A stretch of DNA of 64,000 nt from Hyaloscypha bicolor E (lineage: Eukaryota > Ascomycota > Leotiomycetes > Helotiales > Hyaloscyphaceae). The DNA lies in contig NW_020194575.1 of NCBI RefSeq assembly GCF_002865645.1, positions 79,247-143,246 on the forward strand. The letters are read 5' to 3'. Shown here piece after piece: positions 1 to 10,327 of the stretch. Numbering within the stretch: position 1 is the stretch's first letter; the number at the start of each line of letters is the position of its first letter. The notes beneath the pieces were generated by a model. That model was not told the DNA's origin. It worked only from the letters and a program-made list of their open reading frames with translations, and did no database searches. Made by a program: the position numbers and the translations under genes.

Positions 1-88
1 ATTATCATTTTCTTGGGGCTTCATTAATCCTTGGCATTCAGGGACCATCGTGAACGAAATCAGAAATTAGAATCAATGATAAGGGTGT
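1..88. other. Flank left of LINE A, unidentified
   Basis: These 88 bases do not match the other LINE copies, and their base composition is less AT-skewed than most of the window. The LINE A homology begins at the GTAAGTCGAC string at 89. An open frame runs from here into the LINE but is a chimera of flank and transposon, so it is not called as a gene. This may be the edge of unique sequence or of another element. Confidence 0.5.
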
Positions 89-90
89 GT

Positions 91-3000
91 AAGTCGACTT
101 ATAGCTCTAGTTCTAATCCAGTCAGATTTAATACTAAGAAAGCGGACTGGGCTAAATTTACAAGCTACCTTATTAATAGCCTTGAGAATATGCCCTTTCC
201 ACTTACTAGTATACCTGGAAACCATGAACTAGATCTATTAGCAGAAGACTTTACTAATAGAATAGTGGAAGCAGCTAGTAATAGTATTCCAAAATCTACT
301 ACTAGTCCGTATTCTAAACCCTGGTGAAATGAGGACTTAAAGACCTTACGTAAATCAATGCTATACTATAGCCGTAAGTCTAAAGCTTCAGGGTATACTC
401 TCTATAAATAAGAACTCCAAAATGCAAAAAACACCTATTTTAATGCTATTAAGAGCACTAAGCTAGCGCACTAGAATAAGTTCTTAGAGAATAAAGACCC
501 CCAGTCGATTTTTAAAGCTATGAAATATACTAAAGATACTATATATTAACCTATTCCTAGTATCTTAGATAATAGTTCAAATAAGCTAAAATCGACTTTC
601 CAAGAGAAGTGTAATATCTTTAGAACTATGCTTTTCCCACTACCCCCTATTACTAAGCCTACTAGTTTAATAAACTATAGGTCTAGCTCAAAGTGGAACT
701 AGCCTATTTTGTCTAAAATAGAGCTAGAACAAGCCTGTACTTCTAAGATAAAGGGGAAAACCCCTGGACCAGACTTAGTTACTCAAGAGATTATAGTTCA
801 TGCTTATAGAGCTTCTCCAGATATCTTTTATAGGCTATACTCCTTATTTATTAATAAGGGATACTACCCTAAAGTCTGGAAACAAGCTACTGGCTTTATT
901 CTAAAGAAATCAGGGAAACCAAACTATTCCCTACCCAAAGCATATTGAGTTATTTCCCTACTTAATTGCTTAGGGAAGGTTTCTGAGAGAATACTAGCTA
1001 GGCGACTTAGCTATTTAGCCGAGACTAGTGACCTACTGCACTACTCCCAAATGGGAGGTAGGCTCCACAAGTCAGCTATTAATACTGCTTTACTATTACA
1101 AAATAAAGTAGAATTAAATAAGTCCTATAAGCTGAAAACTAGTACTTTCTTCCTAGATATTAAAGGCGCCTTTAATCACGTGTCCAAGAATAGGCTATTA
1201 TAGATTATGATTAGTTTATTACTACCTACTAGCCTTATTCTATAAGTATCGTCATTCCTAGACGACCGAGTATTACGACTAGCTTTTGATAATAGTATTG
1301 AAGTATTTAGGTCTATACTTACTAGTATTTCACAAGGTAGCCCTATATCCCCTATACTATTCCTTATCTATATCCGAGACTTATTTAAGTTAGTAAATAT
1401 CAAATTCAGATCCTATTTAGATAATATATTCCTTACTACTGCTTCTAAAAGTCTAAAGAAAAATATTAAGACTCTAGAAAGAGAAGTAAAGGATATAGTC
1501 GATTTAGGGAAAAAGAATGCTATTAGCTTTAATATAGATAAAACAGAGCTTATTCATTTTAATAATTCCAAAAATAAGCCTAGTCTAAAACTACCTAATG
1601 GGGAACTAGTTTCCCCTAGTAAAGTAGTCAAATGGCTAGGGATCTATTTTGATGAAAATCTCAGATTTAAGGAATATATAGCCTATAGGGCTTCCAAAGC
1701 AAAACAAGCCTTTTATAGGGTATAGAGACTTACGAATATATCACGTGGCTTATTCCCTTTCGTAATTAGACAGCTATATTTAGCCTGTGTTACTAGTGTA
1801 ATAGACTATGGTTCTATACTATGGTAGAAGACTAAAAGCAAAGCTCAAATTCGGCCTTTATAGGCGATTCAAAACCTAGCCCTAAGGAAAACCCTAGGAG
1901 TATTCAAAACTGCTCCTATTATTCCTATAGAGGTCGAATTAGCTTTAGTTCCACCTATTATAAGGCTAAACCATAGTCGACGTCAATATGCCTTCCGTAT
2001 CCTTAAACTAAGTCTAAAACACCCTATTAGACTAGAGTTCGAGAAGTCCTTCCAAAGATCCCGTAATTTAGAACTAGTAGAATCTAATATAGACTCTATT
2101 TATAGTCTAAATACCAATCTAAAGCGAAATCGCATGGCCAAAAAGTCTCAAGTAGAAACTATAGTAGACTCTATTAGTAATCTAATAGACCCTAAAGACC
2201 TAGAGACTATAAGACACTTTTATTTTGCCCCTTGGGACAGAGAAGTGCCTTATAAAATCACTATATTAAAAGAGCCAAAGGAAGAGACTACTATATTACA
2301 TAACTTCTATCTAAAGACTTTATATAATAATAGCTCCACACTATCTATATATACAGATGGATCTCAAACTGAAAAAGGACTTGGAGTAGGCCTAGGGCTC
2401 GTAGTTTATAGTCACGAAACTTCTTATATTCCGGTCGTAGCTAAATATAAAGAAAGCCAGAATATAGGAGCTAGTGCTATAGTCTATAATAGAGAACTAG
2501 AAGGCGTTACTAGGGCTATTAAGTATGCTAGTAGTAAAGCAAAGAGAGGGGAGCTTTTTAATATCTTTATAGATAACCAAGCTGGTTTACTAAGATTAAA
2601 AACTCCTTCTAATAAGCCAGGGACAAAGGTCAACAGATTTATGCTAGAGCTATTTAACTAAGGTTCTGACTAAGAGCCGCCCTTAAAAGCTAAAAAGGAA
2701 GCTAATATAGAAAGCTAATCTGGGGTTCCAGGGCATAGCAGATTATAATAGGAAACGAGAGAAGCAGACGAGAACTAGGCTAAAGCTAGGCACTACTTCT
2801 CCTATATTAGAACCCTGAATTAGTAAAAACCTCCTTGCTATTCCCTAGGGTTGACATTAATAAATGGAGAAACTAGGAGTAGATCCTACTTTTAGAATCT
2901 TATTACTAGACCAAAAAACCAAGCTAGAAGCATATAATAATATAATTATTATCCGTGAAAATATCTCCAGAAAAGACTAAACCGTACCTTCTGGATATTT

Positions 3001-3313
3001 TAGGCCCTATGCTAGTGCTTACTTCTTTCCAGCTATAAGCTAGGGCCACGGATATTTAAGTCCTATTTATAAACATGGCTAAATTATAATATCTAATAAC
3101 AAATGCCAAAGCGGAAAGACTGAGAATGCAAAGCATCTCCTTTTATACTACACGCGTATATAGGGAGGAACGACTCAGGACTATTTCAGTCTATCAAAAG
3201 GGAGCTTAGAAAGCTATGTACTTTTAACCTACGAATACTATTACATACGGAAATATGGGATTATTTTTATTATATTTACTAGTATTCTAAAAGAAACTAG
3301 TATATGCACAAGA
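91..3313 (+). pseudogene. LINE A ORF2 remnant (RT and RNase H)
   Basis: This is a broken LINE ORF2 polyprotein whose normal job is to nick target DNA and reverse-transcribe the element. Frame 1 is kept from 91 to 2661. Open pieces include 91-327 (end of the endonuclease/linker region), 709-948 (start of RT, with the conserved KTPGPD string) and 2134-2661 (RNase H). In-frame TAG/TAA codons sit where LINE B or D have CAA, CAG or TGG. The RT catalytic box reads YLDN instead of YLDD. RNase H keeps its Asp (YTDGSQ), Glu (NRELEG) and Asp (FIDNQA) residues. After 2661 the frame is lost through many small insertions. Non-functional. Confidence 0.85.
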
Positions 3314-3643
3314 AAATGGCATATAAGCGAAGCGTGAAAGTGGAAGAAGGTGGAAGAAGTGGAAGAAGTGAAAAGAAGTGGAAATAAGGGAGGAAATTGG
3401 GGAGGAAAAGGGGAGAAAATAGGAGAAGGGAATAGGGAAAAAGGGAAAAGGGAAATAGGGAGTAGGGAGGAATTGCGATTTATATTCATTTTTCTTTATT
3501 TCCTTAAGTTTTATTTCAGGGGTATGTCCCTAACTATTTACTACCTATATTGGAATTTTGGGCCTGCATATAAGCTACTGAGACTCACGCTAGCTTAGCT
3601 AGCCGTGCTACATAGTTCAAAACTAATAAAGCACGTTAAAAGG

Positions 3644-3677
<34 letters not shown>
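3644..3677 (+). repeat. Poly(A) tail of LINE A
   Basis: Thirty-four consecutive A residues end the LINE copy, preceded by AATAAA at about 3625. This marks the 3' end of a reverse-transcribed polyadenylated RNA and fixes the element's orientation. Confidence 0.9.
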
Positions 3678-3680
<3 letters not shown>

Positions 3681-3729
3681 TATTTAGAGAACTAATTACT
3701 TTTTTAAATATAATAATATTAAGACTATT

Positions 3730-4930
3730 AACTATTTCGGACTATTTATTATAAAAATAACTAATTAGATAGGAATAGAAAAGAACTATAGTAAGTATCT
3801 GTTTTATATATAAGTAATATAGCTTTCTAAGAAAAAGAGACGTATTTGGCTTCTTATTTTTAATTCTAATAATACTAAAGCTCTCGGTACTATAATTTAT
3901 AAAAGTAAGCTAATTCTAATTCAAGCCGTCTTTATTAAAGAAATTCGGAAGTACTAGAAATTAATAAATAATAATAACTTATTCTATATTATGAATTCCG
4001 GTAGAAACCCGAATAGGTAATATATAGAACTATATTCCGAATAGCTTTAGAAGACTTTATAGAATAAGAATTAATAGAATTTCCTTTTAGTAAATAGGGA
4101 AATACTAAAATTAGTAACCCGGATTAATATAATAGATAGAAAATAGAAATCTTCTTTTCGTTTAGTATTTCCTGCTTTTCTTAAGCTATAATAAACTTGT
4201 TTTAGATTATAGTTCTTTTCTAAATCCTGCTTTTATTCTGCTTTACCTATAGGACTAGCCCCTCTTACTCTTTACCGGAAAATAAGCCATTTAAATATTA
4301 TCTTAATACTAGTTCCGGATTAAGTAAGAAATATTATAGTAGCTATAATAAATAGAAAGTATAAGCTAGTCTCTAATAATAATATAATTACTTACTAACT
4401 CAAATAATTAGGAATAGATATAGAAAATATAAACCTGGACTTACTAATATTCTTAATAGAACTATTCGAACTATTCTCTATAAATTACTTTCTTATACCT
4501 ATATCTAATAGATCGGATGTAGAGGAGGAAATTATAATAGTTCTAGTTCCTATTTCTTCTGACTTTACTAAAGGCTTATTATCTGCTTTAGAAGCTCTAG
4601 TACTTATTTCTTCTTATATCTCAATATACTTCTTATAACTCTAATTAGTTCTTAATATCCCTATATCTTATATACTAAGCCCTCTAAATTCTTTTATTCT
4701 TAAAGTACTAATACCTCCGGCCTTTAAATTATCTATTACTAGACCCTTAATTACTACTTCTTAAAGTTCTTTTCCTAATACCTCTCGAAATCAGTTTAAT
4801 ATTAAAGAATATATAAGGAAAAGAAATTAGAAGCTAGTAGCTAAATAAGAGAAGAAGTATCTAGAGAAAAAGAAAAAAAAGGCAGTAAAGCAGGCTATTA
4901 AGAAAGCAAGAAAAGATACTATCTAAGTTA
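3730..4930 (+). pseudogene. Unrecognised decayed coding region with Lys-rich C-terminus
   Basis: Frames here read as protein-like stretches once AT-type stops are ignored. The end, around 4800-4925, encodes a long basic Lys-rich tail of the kind seen at the C-terminus of Fot1/pogo-like fungal transposases, and the part before it (about 4500-4780) is Pro/Ser/Thr-rich. I cannot see a DDE catalytic triad. The short inverted match between 3736-3747 and 5090-5101 is weak as a terminal inverted repeat. A RIP-mutated DNA transposon is possible, but the family is not established. Confidence 0.3.
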
Positions 4931-5129
4931 TATTTATTTATTTTATTTTTATATTCTATAATTAGAATTATTTAGGGGTACTAGTTTTATCTAGTATTAT
5001 TCTTAAATAGAAGTATTAAATATAGTTATATAATATATTATATATATATAACTATATATAAGGCTAACTAGCTAATACGGATATTATCGAAATAGTCGGA
5101 ATTAATAGGGAGGTAAAGTCTTAAAAACT

Positions 5130-5161
5130 AAAGTAAAGTAAAGTAAAGTAAAGTAAAGTAA
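5130..5161. repeat. AAGTA microsatellite
   Basis: About six perfect tandem copies of the 5-mer AAGTA follow an AAACTA lead-in. Confidence 0.9.
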
Positions 5162-5887
5162 GGTTTTAGACTATAAACTAAAGAGTAAAGTAATTTTGAA
5201 GTACTATTCGAGTACTTGATTTTCTGGTTCTACGGGGGGAAATCTAGCTACTTAAATAATAAAATCTAGCTATACCAAACTATAAGAATAACTTATAACT
5301 CTATTAATTATAATAAGCACGGCCTATAAATCTACTAATTATTAGAAATTAAATTATAAGACGGCTAAATAAATGTCTCATTAAATCATAAGTATGGCTT
5401 AATAAATACTCCGATCTTATAAACCGAATTCTTAGTTCCAAATTCAAGTCACGTTCTTAATTAGCTAAGAGCTTACTAGGAGATTTTAGCCACTTATAAG
5501 AGGGCTCTCTTAGATAAGAGATAAAATAGCCTAATAAGGCTAGTTTAATTTTTATAATTTATAATTATTAGTTAACTATTTAAAATAAAAATTTAAATCT
5601 TTATAGAATAATAATTCTTAAGTTAAAGATTTCTTAAATCTCTTAATTACTACTTTTATTTTAATAATTAATAATTAATATAATTATTAATAAAAGTAGA
5701 TTTTGTCTTAAATATAAAATACTATATAAAAAAGTTCTAGTATTTTTTATTTAATATATAATAACTTATATTATTAAAAAAGTAATATTTAAATAATCTT
5801 TAATTATTTACCTAAATATAATAGATATATATATAAGATGGGCTCTGCTTATTTCCTATTCTATAAGAAATTAATTAAGATTCTAAC

Positions 5888-5923
<36 letters not shown>

Positions 5924-5977
5924 TTAATAAAATAATAGTAAATAATATTATAATTAAGAAATATAAAACCGGAATAT
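5162..5977. other. AT-rich spacer, nothing recognised
   Basis: No frame of useful length and no match to the other elements in the window. There is a TATATA run at 5898-5920 and a short stem (CTCTTAGATAAGAG) near 5508. It may be decayed transposon flank. Confidence 0.4.
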
Positions 5978-6294
5978 GTTAAGATATTAGTAATAAGTAC
6001 TTTCTAGTATATTCTAGAACTTACTATAAGCTTATATAAGTATTAGTAATTATTAGTTCTAGAATATTTCATATAGCTCTGATTTGTAAGCTAAGTATCT
6101 AGAAGATTCTAATTAGTAAGCATATGACTCATTACTAGAATATTCTAGAACTAAGCCCTAAGGCTATATAAGAATGCTTTATCTTATAGATAGAACTCTC
6201 TTTAAGTTCGAAATTAAGTCTTTACTTATATATATACTTATTACTTTAGACCTACTAATTCACGAGCCCAATTCCCTAGTCTACCACGTGAAAC
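5978..6294 (+). repeat. Probable 5' LTR of Gypsy-1
   Basis: The segment begins TGTTA and ends AAACA, the TG...CA form of retroviral-type LTRs. It contains a TATA-like CTATATAAGAA about 130 bases before its end. It is followed by a putative primer-binding region and then by a gag-like frame with a zinc-knuckle remnant, which is the expected order. No second copy was found in the window, so the boundaries rest on the termini and context only. The end overlaps a CACGTG palindrome. Confidence 0.4.
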
Positions 6295-6329
6295 ATTACA
6301 ATTTATAAAAAAGAGCTAGATCTTTTAGG

Positions 6330-6802
6330 AATTCTATATTTTATTCCTGGGATATATAATAAATAGAAATATTAATCTATAAGACCTTAAAAATAACCTA
6401 AATACCTTAATAAGCTTACCTGGAAGCTTTAAGAAGCTATAGCTATATATTATAATAACCTAGCTATTTATATTATAAAGTTTATATAATATTATATTAT
6501 AAATAACTAGTAGATTTAAGCTTATTATAAAAAGAAAGACCAGGTATCTAAGAAAGCTAATAAAAGTATAAATAAGCCAAGTTTAGAAAGTGCTTCTTAT
6601 ATAAAGCCTGCTCCTAAAACCCTAGTAATAAATAAGCTTATTACCTTAAAGTCCGGATTTTTAGATCTCAAATACTATAATTATAATAGATTTAGTTATA
6701 TGTCTAGAAACTATCTAAAGCCTAAGACTAAGTATATAAAGCAAGTCTTAGTAGCTAAGCTAATAATACTTATTATAAGTAAGCTATCTAAAGATATAAA
6801 AC
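6330..6802 (+). pseudogene. gag remnant of LTR retrotransposon (Gypsy-1)
   Basis: This is a capsid/nucleocapsid remnant. The readable part at about 6430-6800 has Gln/Asn- and Lys-rich sequence followed by a CX2CX4HX4C zinc knuckle at 6673-6714. All four zinc ligands are now Tyr: three Cys (TGY to TAY) and one His (CAY to TAY), each a single RIP-type transition. The basic run KPKTK that follows is typical of a nucleocapsid. LINE B interrupts the frame just downstream. The protein would package retroelement RNA in the cytoplasm; this copy cannot bind zinc. Assignment to Ty3/Gypsy rather than Ty1/Copia is inferred. Confidence 0.6.
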
Positions 6803-6951
6803 AGGTAACTTTAAACATTTTTTTTTTCCGGTTTTTTACTCCCCTTACTTTCACACCCACACTTCACCCACTTTCAGAACTCACTCAATACACCTCAGCC
6901 CTTTGGCCCCAGGCTCTAGAACCTACTATAAGTAGAGCTAGAATAGGCTAA

Positions 6952-8584
6952 ATGGCCCCCTCTAACCCCCCGGGCTCTAGCCCCTCTCCCATTGACTTTT
7001 AAGAGCTCGGAGAGCTTCCAGAGGGCCCTAGCAAATAGCTAGACCTACCTACTAGCTCCCTACTAGCTTGGTTTAGCCAGGGAGCTTAATTCGCATTTGA
7101 TTTAGCTATAAATCCTATTTCTTCAGACAAACTCGCAGCCCCTTTTCCTTAGCCTAATTCAGCTAGTGCGGCTCGACTGAGCCGCCTCTAGAACGGGCTA
7201 AAGCATAGCCCTCCCTAGCTTAAGTAATATTAATAGTAATATTAATAAGAAATACCAAAACCACGGAAACTACTACTAATATTAGAATCAAGCTTTGAAT
7301 AAAGCTAAATTACTAATTTATTAAGCCCGGGACTTAATAGTCAAAGCTATTACTATTACTCCATTATATAACCAGTAATCTCGACTACTAGATTTAGTAG
7401 AAATCTTTAGAGAATATACTAAATTCGGCCGTATCCGCTATACTAGTACTTTACTAGCCTCTTAGATAGCAAACCTCGAAAATACTACTAAATAGATCGA
7501 AATTCAGTCAAGAACTCAAGCCAAACTAGCTACTCAAGCTAAAACTACTCCCGAAAAGCCTACTTGGGCTAAAATTACTACTCAAGAACCACAATCTTAC
7601 TCGGAAAAGGACTAGACTATAGTATTATATACTAAGTCCAAAAATCAGGGAAAAAAAGGCCCTAGTATACTTACTAGTAGTAATAGTACTCATAATACTA
7701 ATAAACTACTTAGTACCCGTAATACTAGTAGTTCTAGTACTTGTAATACTAGCTCGAAATCTATAGCCCTTTCTAGGAAAAGTACCTTCCTACTAGCTTA
7801 TATAAAGCAGGCTAACTTGTTCTCTACTATTTCTACTTATAATTCGCTTAATACTACTTTCTGCTCTAAAGGAATTAAGGAACTAGTAATCTCTATAGTT
7901 TCTTTTTCCTTAAAGAATAATATTATAGTTAATACTACTCCCGAATTCAACTCTAATTTTCTAGTTTAAAATTAAGCTATTATAAAGAGAATACTTCCCT
8001 TAGTTATAAGTATATAAAAAGGAGAACCTTAGTATAAAGTTATTATTTATAGTCTACCTATTTGTGAGTTTAATATACCCGAAGAAATAGACTTAGTCCT
8101 AGAAGAAATCAAGACCTTTAATAAGGAACTAGAGCTTATTAGCTAGCCCTATTAGGCTACTTCTAAGGAAAAAAGAGACTTAGGCCTCTAGCGAGCCGGT
8201 TTAGTAATAGTAGTATTCCCTACCGAGATTTAAGCTAATAGAGCTATTAAAAATAAACTCCTTATAGCCGGGATCTTTACTAAAATAGTAAAATACTATA
8301 TTATTTCTAGTACTATATAGTATACTAGGTATATAGGATATAGGTACTTAGATTCTATTTATAAAAAGAAACCTAAGTACTTACTATATAGTAAGAGTCA
8401 CGTGACTGAGAACCATTTTTGCTCTATCTATAAGAAAAAGGGCAAAAAATGCCCCTATATAACTACTAAATACTCTAATTACTTAAGTACTACTTACTTA
8501 GCTAGTTCTAAGCTATATGAGGTTTACTTAGTAATTAAAAAAGCTACTATTACTATAATTCCTACTATTACTATTAATGAGTAG
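6952..8584 (+). pseudogene. LINE B ORF1 (gag-like, zinc knuckles)
   Basis: ORF1 of Tad-type LINEs encodes an RNA-binding gag-like protein that coats the element RNA. The start ATG at 6952 is the one shared with LINE D (22506) and LINE C (19385, minus). The Pro-rich N-terminus is recognisable. A middle region is rich in Ser/Thr and Gln. The C-terminal part at about 8310-8584 is the Cys/His cluster typical of these proteins, with several Cys replaced by Tyr. Many in-frame stops, and a net length not divisible by three against copy D, show that it is dead. Its TAG stop at 8582 overlaps the ORF2 ATG at 8577. Confidence 0.75.
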
Positions 8585-9357
8585 CTATATTAAAGTACTA
8601 CAAGTTAATATGAATCATAATAGCTCTACTACTGAAAACGTCTTGCAAATAGCTATAGAACTGGATATTAAAGTCCTAGTAATCCAGGAACTATAGGTAA
8701 TAGCAAGAGATAGTAATAATCGGAAATATTATTCTATTATATACTTGAGCTATTATTAAATACTCCCGAATTATAGTACCTTGAGACCTAGAACCTTAAT
8801 TTACGTAGCCCGTGAATTACAGGCTAGCCTAGCTTAAAACTTACTAAGTGATCCAGATTGCCTAATTATAGACTTAAGTCTAGGTATACTAAAAATGTAG
8901 CTAATTAATTTCTATAATACAATTCACCCAGAAGACCCTAATAGTATATTGACTATATTAAGAGAGGATATTTTACCTACTACTCTCTTTAATAGCTCTT
9001 TATTACTAGGCGATTTTAATATATATTATCCTTGGTGGGATTCCCTAAGGCCTTAAAGCAGTTATATAATCTATTTAATTAGCTATATAGAGAGCCATTC
9101 TCTAAGGCTATTAAATAAAATAGGGGAAGGTACCTTCTATAGATCTAATATATCTACTCCTTCCGTATTAGACTTAAGTTTTATTACTAGTAGAATAGTA
9201 ACTAAGATTAAAGACTGGCAAGTGCTACCAGACTTAGGTTCTAATTACTTTGGGGTACTATTTACTATTAGTAAGTCGACTTATAGCTCTAGTTCTAATC
9301 CAGTCAGATTTAATACTAGGAAAGCGGACTGGGCTAAATTTACAAGCTATCTTATTA
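8577..9357 (+). pseudogene. LINE B ORF2 5' part, APE-type endonuclease
   Basis: The ORF2 start ATG at 8577-8579 is intact here, whereas LINE C and LINE D have ATA. The translation reads as an apurinic-like endonuclease: VLQVN...N at the N-terminus, a GDFN motif at about 9010-9021 with a Trp-Trp downstream, and the SDH motif near the end mutated to SNY (about 9238-9246). These residues normally coordinate metal and cut target DNA. A few stops derived from TGG or CAG occur. The frame stops making sense at 9357, where the element switches strand. Confidence 0.75.
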
Positions 9358-10327
9358 TACATATACTAGTCTCTTTTAAGAATACTAGTGTGTTCGGTAT
9401 ACCAATCTCCGTATGTAATAGAACTCGTAGGTTAAAAGCACTAGCCTCCAAGCTACCCTTGAATAGACTAAATAGTCTAATTCGTTCCTCCTTGTATAGC
9501 TTGCAATATAAAAGGAGGTGCTTTGCATTCTCAGTCTTCCCACATTTGCATTTGTTATTAGACGCTATTTTTAGCCTATGTAAATAGGACTTTATATATC
9601 CGTGGCCTAGCTTTAATTGGAAGAAGGCACTAGCTAGTAGCCTTAAAGTTCCTAAAGGTAGCTGTATTTTCTTGGATACTTTCCACGGATATATATTACT
9701 ATATGATTCTAGCTGGGTCTTCGGTTTAGTATAAGATTCTAAAAGTAGTCTATACTCTTGTTTCTTAACTTTATTGATTTGGACCCCTAGGAAAGCAAAG
9801 GAGGTTTTTACTGATTCGGGGTCACCTGATATAGGGGAAGTAGTACCTATTTTAGCTAGTATATCTGCTTCTTCGTTCCTAATTATATCTGTGTGGCCTG
9901 GGACCCAGATTAGTTCTATACTAGCTCCTTTAGCTATAAGGGCTTTAGTGGCTAGTATAGCTCTAATCTGTTGACTTTGTCCCGGCTTATTAGAAGGAGT
10001 TTTTAATCTTAGTAAACCAGCTTGGTTATCTGTATAGATATTATAAAGCTCCCCTCTCTTTGCTTTACTACTAGCGTATTCAATAGCTCTAGTAACGCCT
10101 TCTAGTTCTCTATTATAGACTATAGCACTAGTACCTATATTCTGGCTTTCTCTATGTTTAGCTACGACCGGTATATAGGGAGTTTCGTGACTATAGACTA
10201 CGAGTCCTAGGCCTATTCCGATTCCTTTTTGAGTTTGAGATCCATCTATATATATAGATAATATAGAGCTATTATTATATAAAGTCTTTAAATAGAGATT
10301 ATGTAATATAGCAGTCTCTTCCTTAGG
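9358..10327 (-). pseudogene. LINE B ORF2 3' part: RNase H and C-terminal zinc knuckle
   Basis: This continues the minus-strand ORF2 after one in-frame TAG (about 10328-10330). That stop replaces a GAG codon in the other copies, a transversion and so not RIP. RNase H residues are readable: YIDGSQ, NRELEG, YTDNQA and WVPGHTD. The C-terminal CX1CX7HX4C zinc knuckle (about 9515-9555) keeps its Cys and His residues, unlike LINE D, which lost it through a deletion. The element ends at 9358 within TATACTAGT, without 3' UTR. Together with 10328-12106 it is the best preserved ORF2 in the window. Confidence 0.8.

Larger units (their letters stand above)
89..3677 (+). mobile_element. LINE A, 5'-truncated Tad1-like non-LTR retrotransposon
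   Basis: This copy starts inside ORF2, just after the endonuclease domain. It then carries the linker, reverse transcriptase, RNase H and 3' UTR, and ends in a 34-base poly(A) run at 3644-3677. AATAAA lies about 14 bases before the tail. The body aligns base for base with LINE D (24825-28150), with mostly C/T and G/A differences. The last 170 bases before the poly(A) match LINE C but not LINE D. Truncation at the 5' end is typical of LINE target-primed reverse transcription. No convincing target-site duplication was found on either side. The stretch 2615-3230 carries many one-base insertions that other copies lack. Confidence 0.9.

Noticed and set aside
3241..3598. Two overlapping 82-aa open frames on opposite strands
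   Set aside because: They lie in the purine-rich LINE 3' UTR; low-complexity reading frames with no homologous frame kept in copies C and D.
3736..5101. Possible terminal inverted repeat (TTCGGACTATTT with AAATAGTCGGAA) around the Lys-rich remnant
   Set aside because: Only 11 of 12 bases match in AT-rich DNA, with no target duplication; insufficient.
5440..5560. tRNA-like stem near 5508
   Set aside because: A single short hairpin; no cloverleaf or A/B box combination could be fitted.
9222..9587. 121-aa plus-strand frame
   Set aside because: It crosses the strand switch in LINE B; the second half is antisense to the ORF2 C-terminus.
9774..9974. 66-aa plus-strand frame
   Set aside because: Antisense shadow of the LINE B RNase H region.
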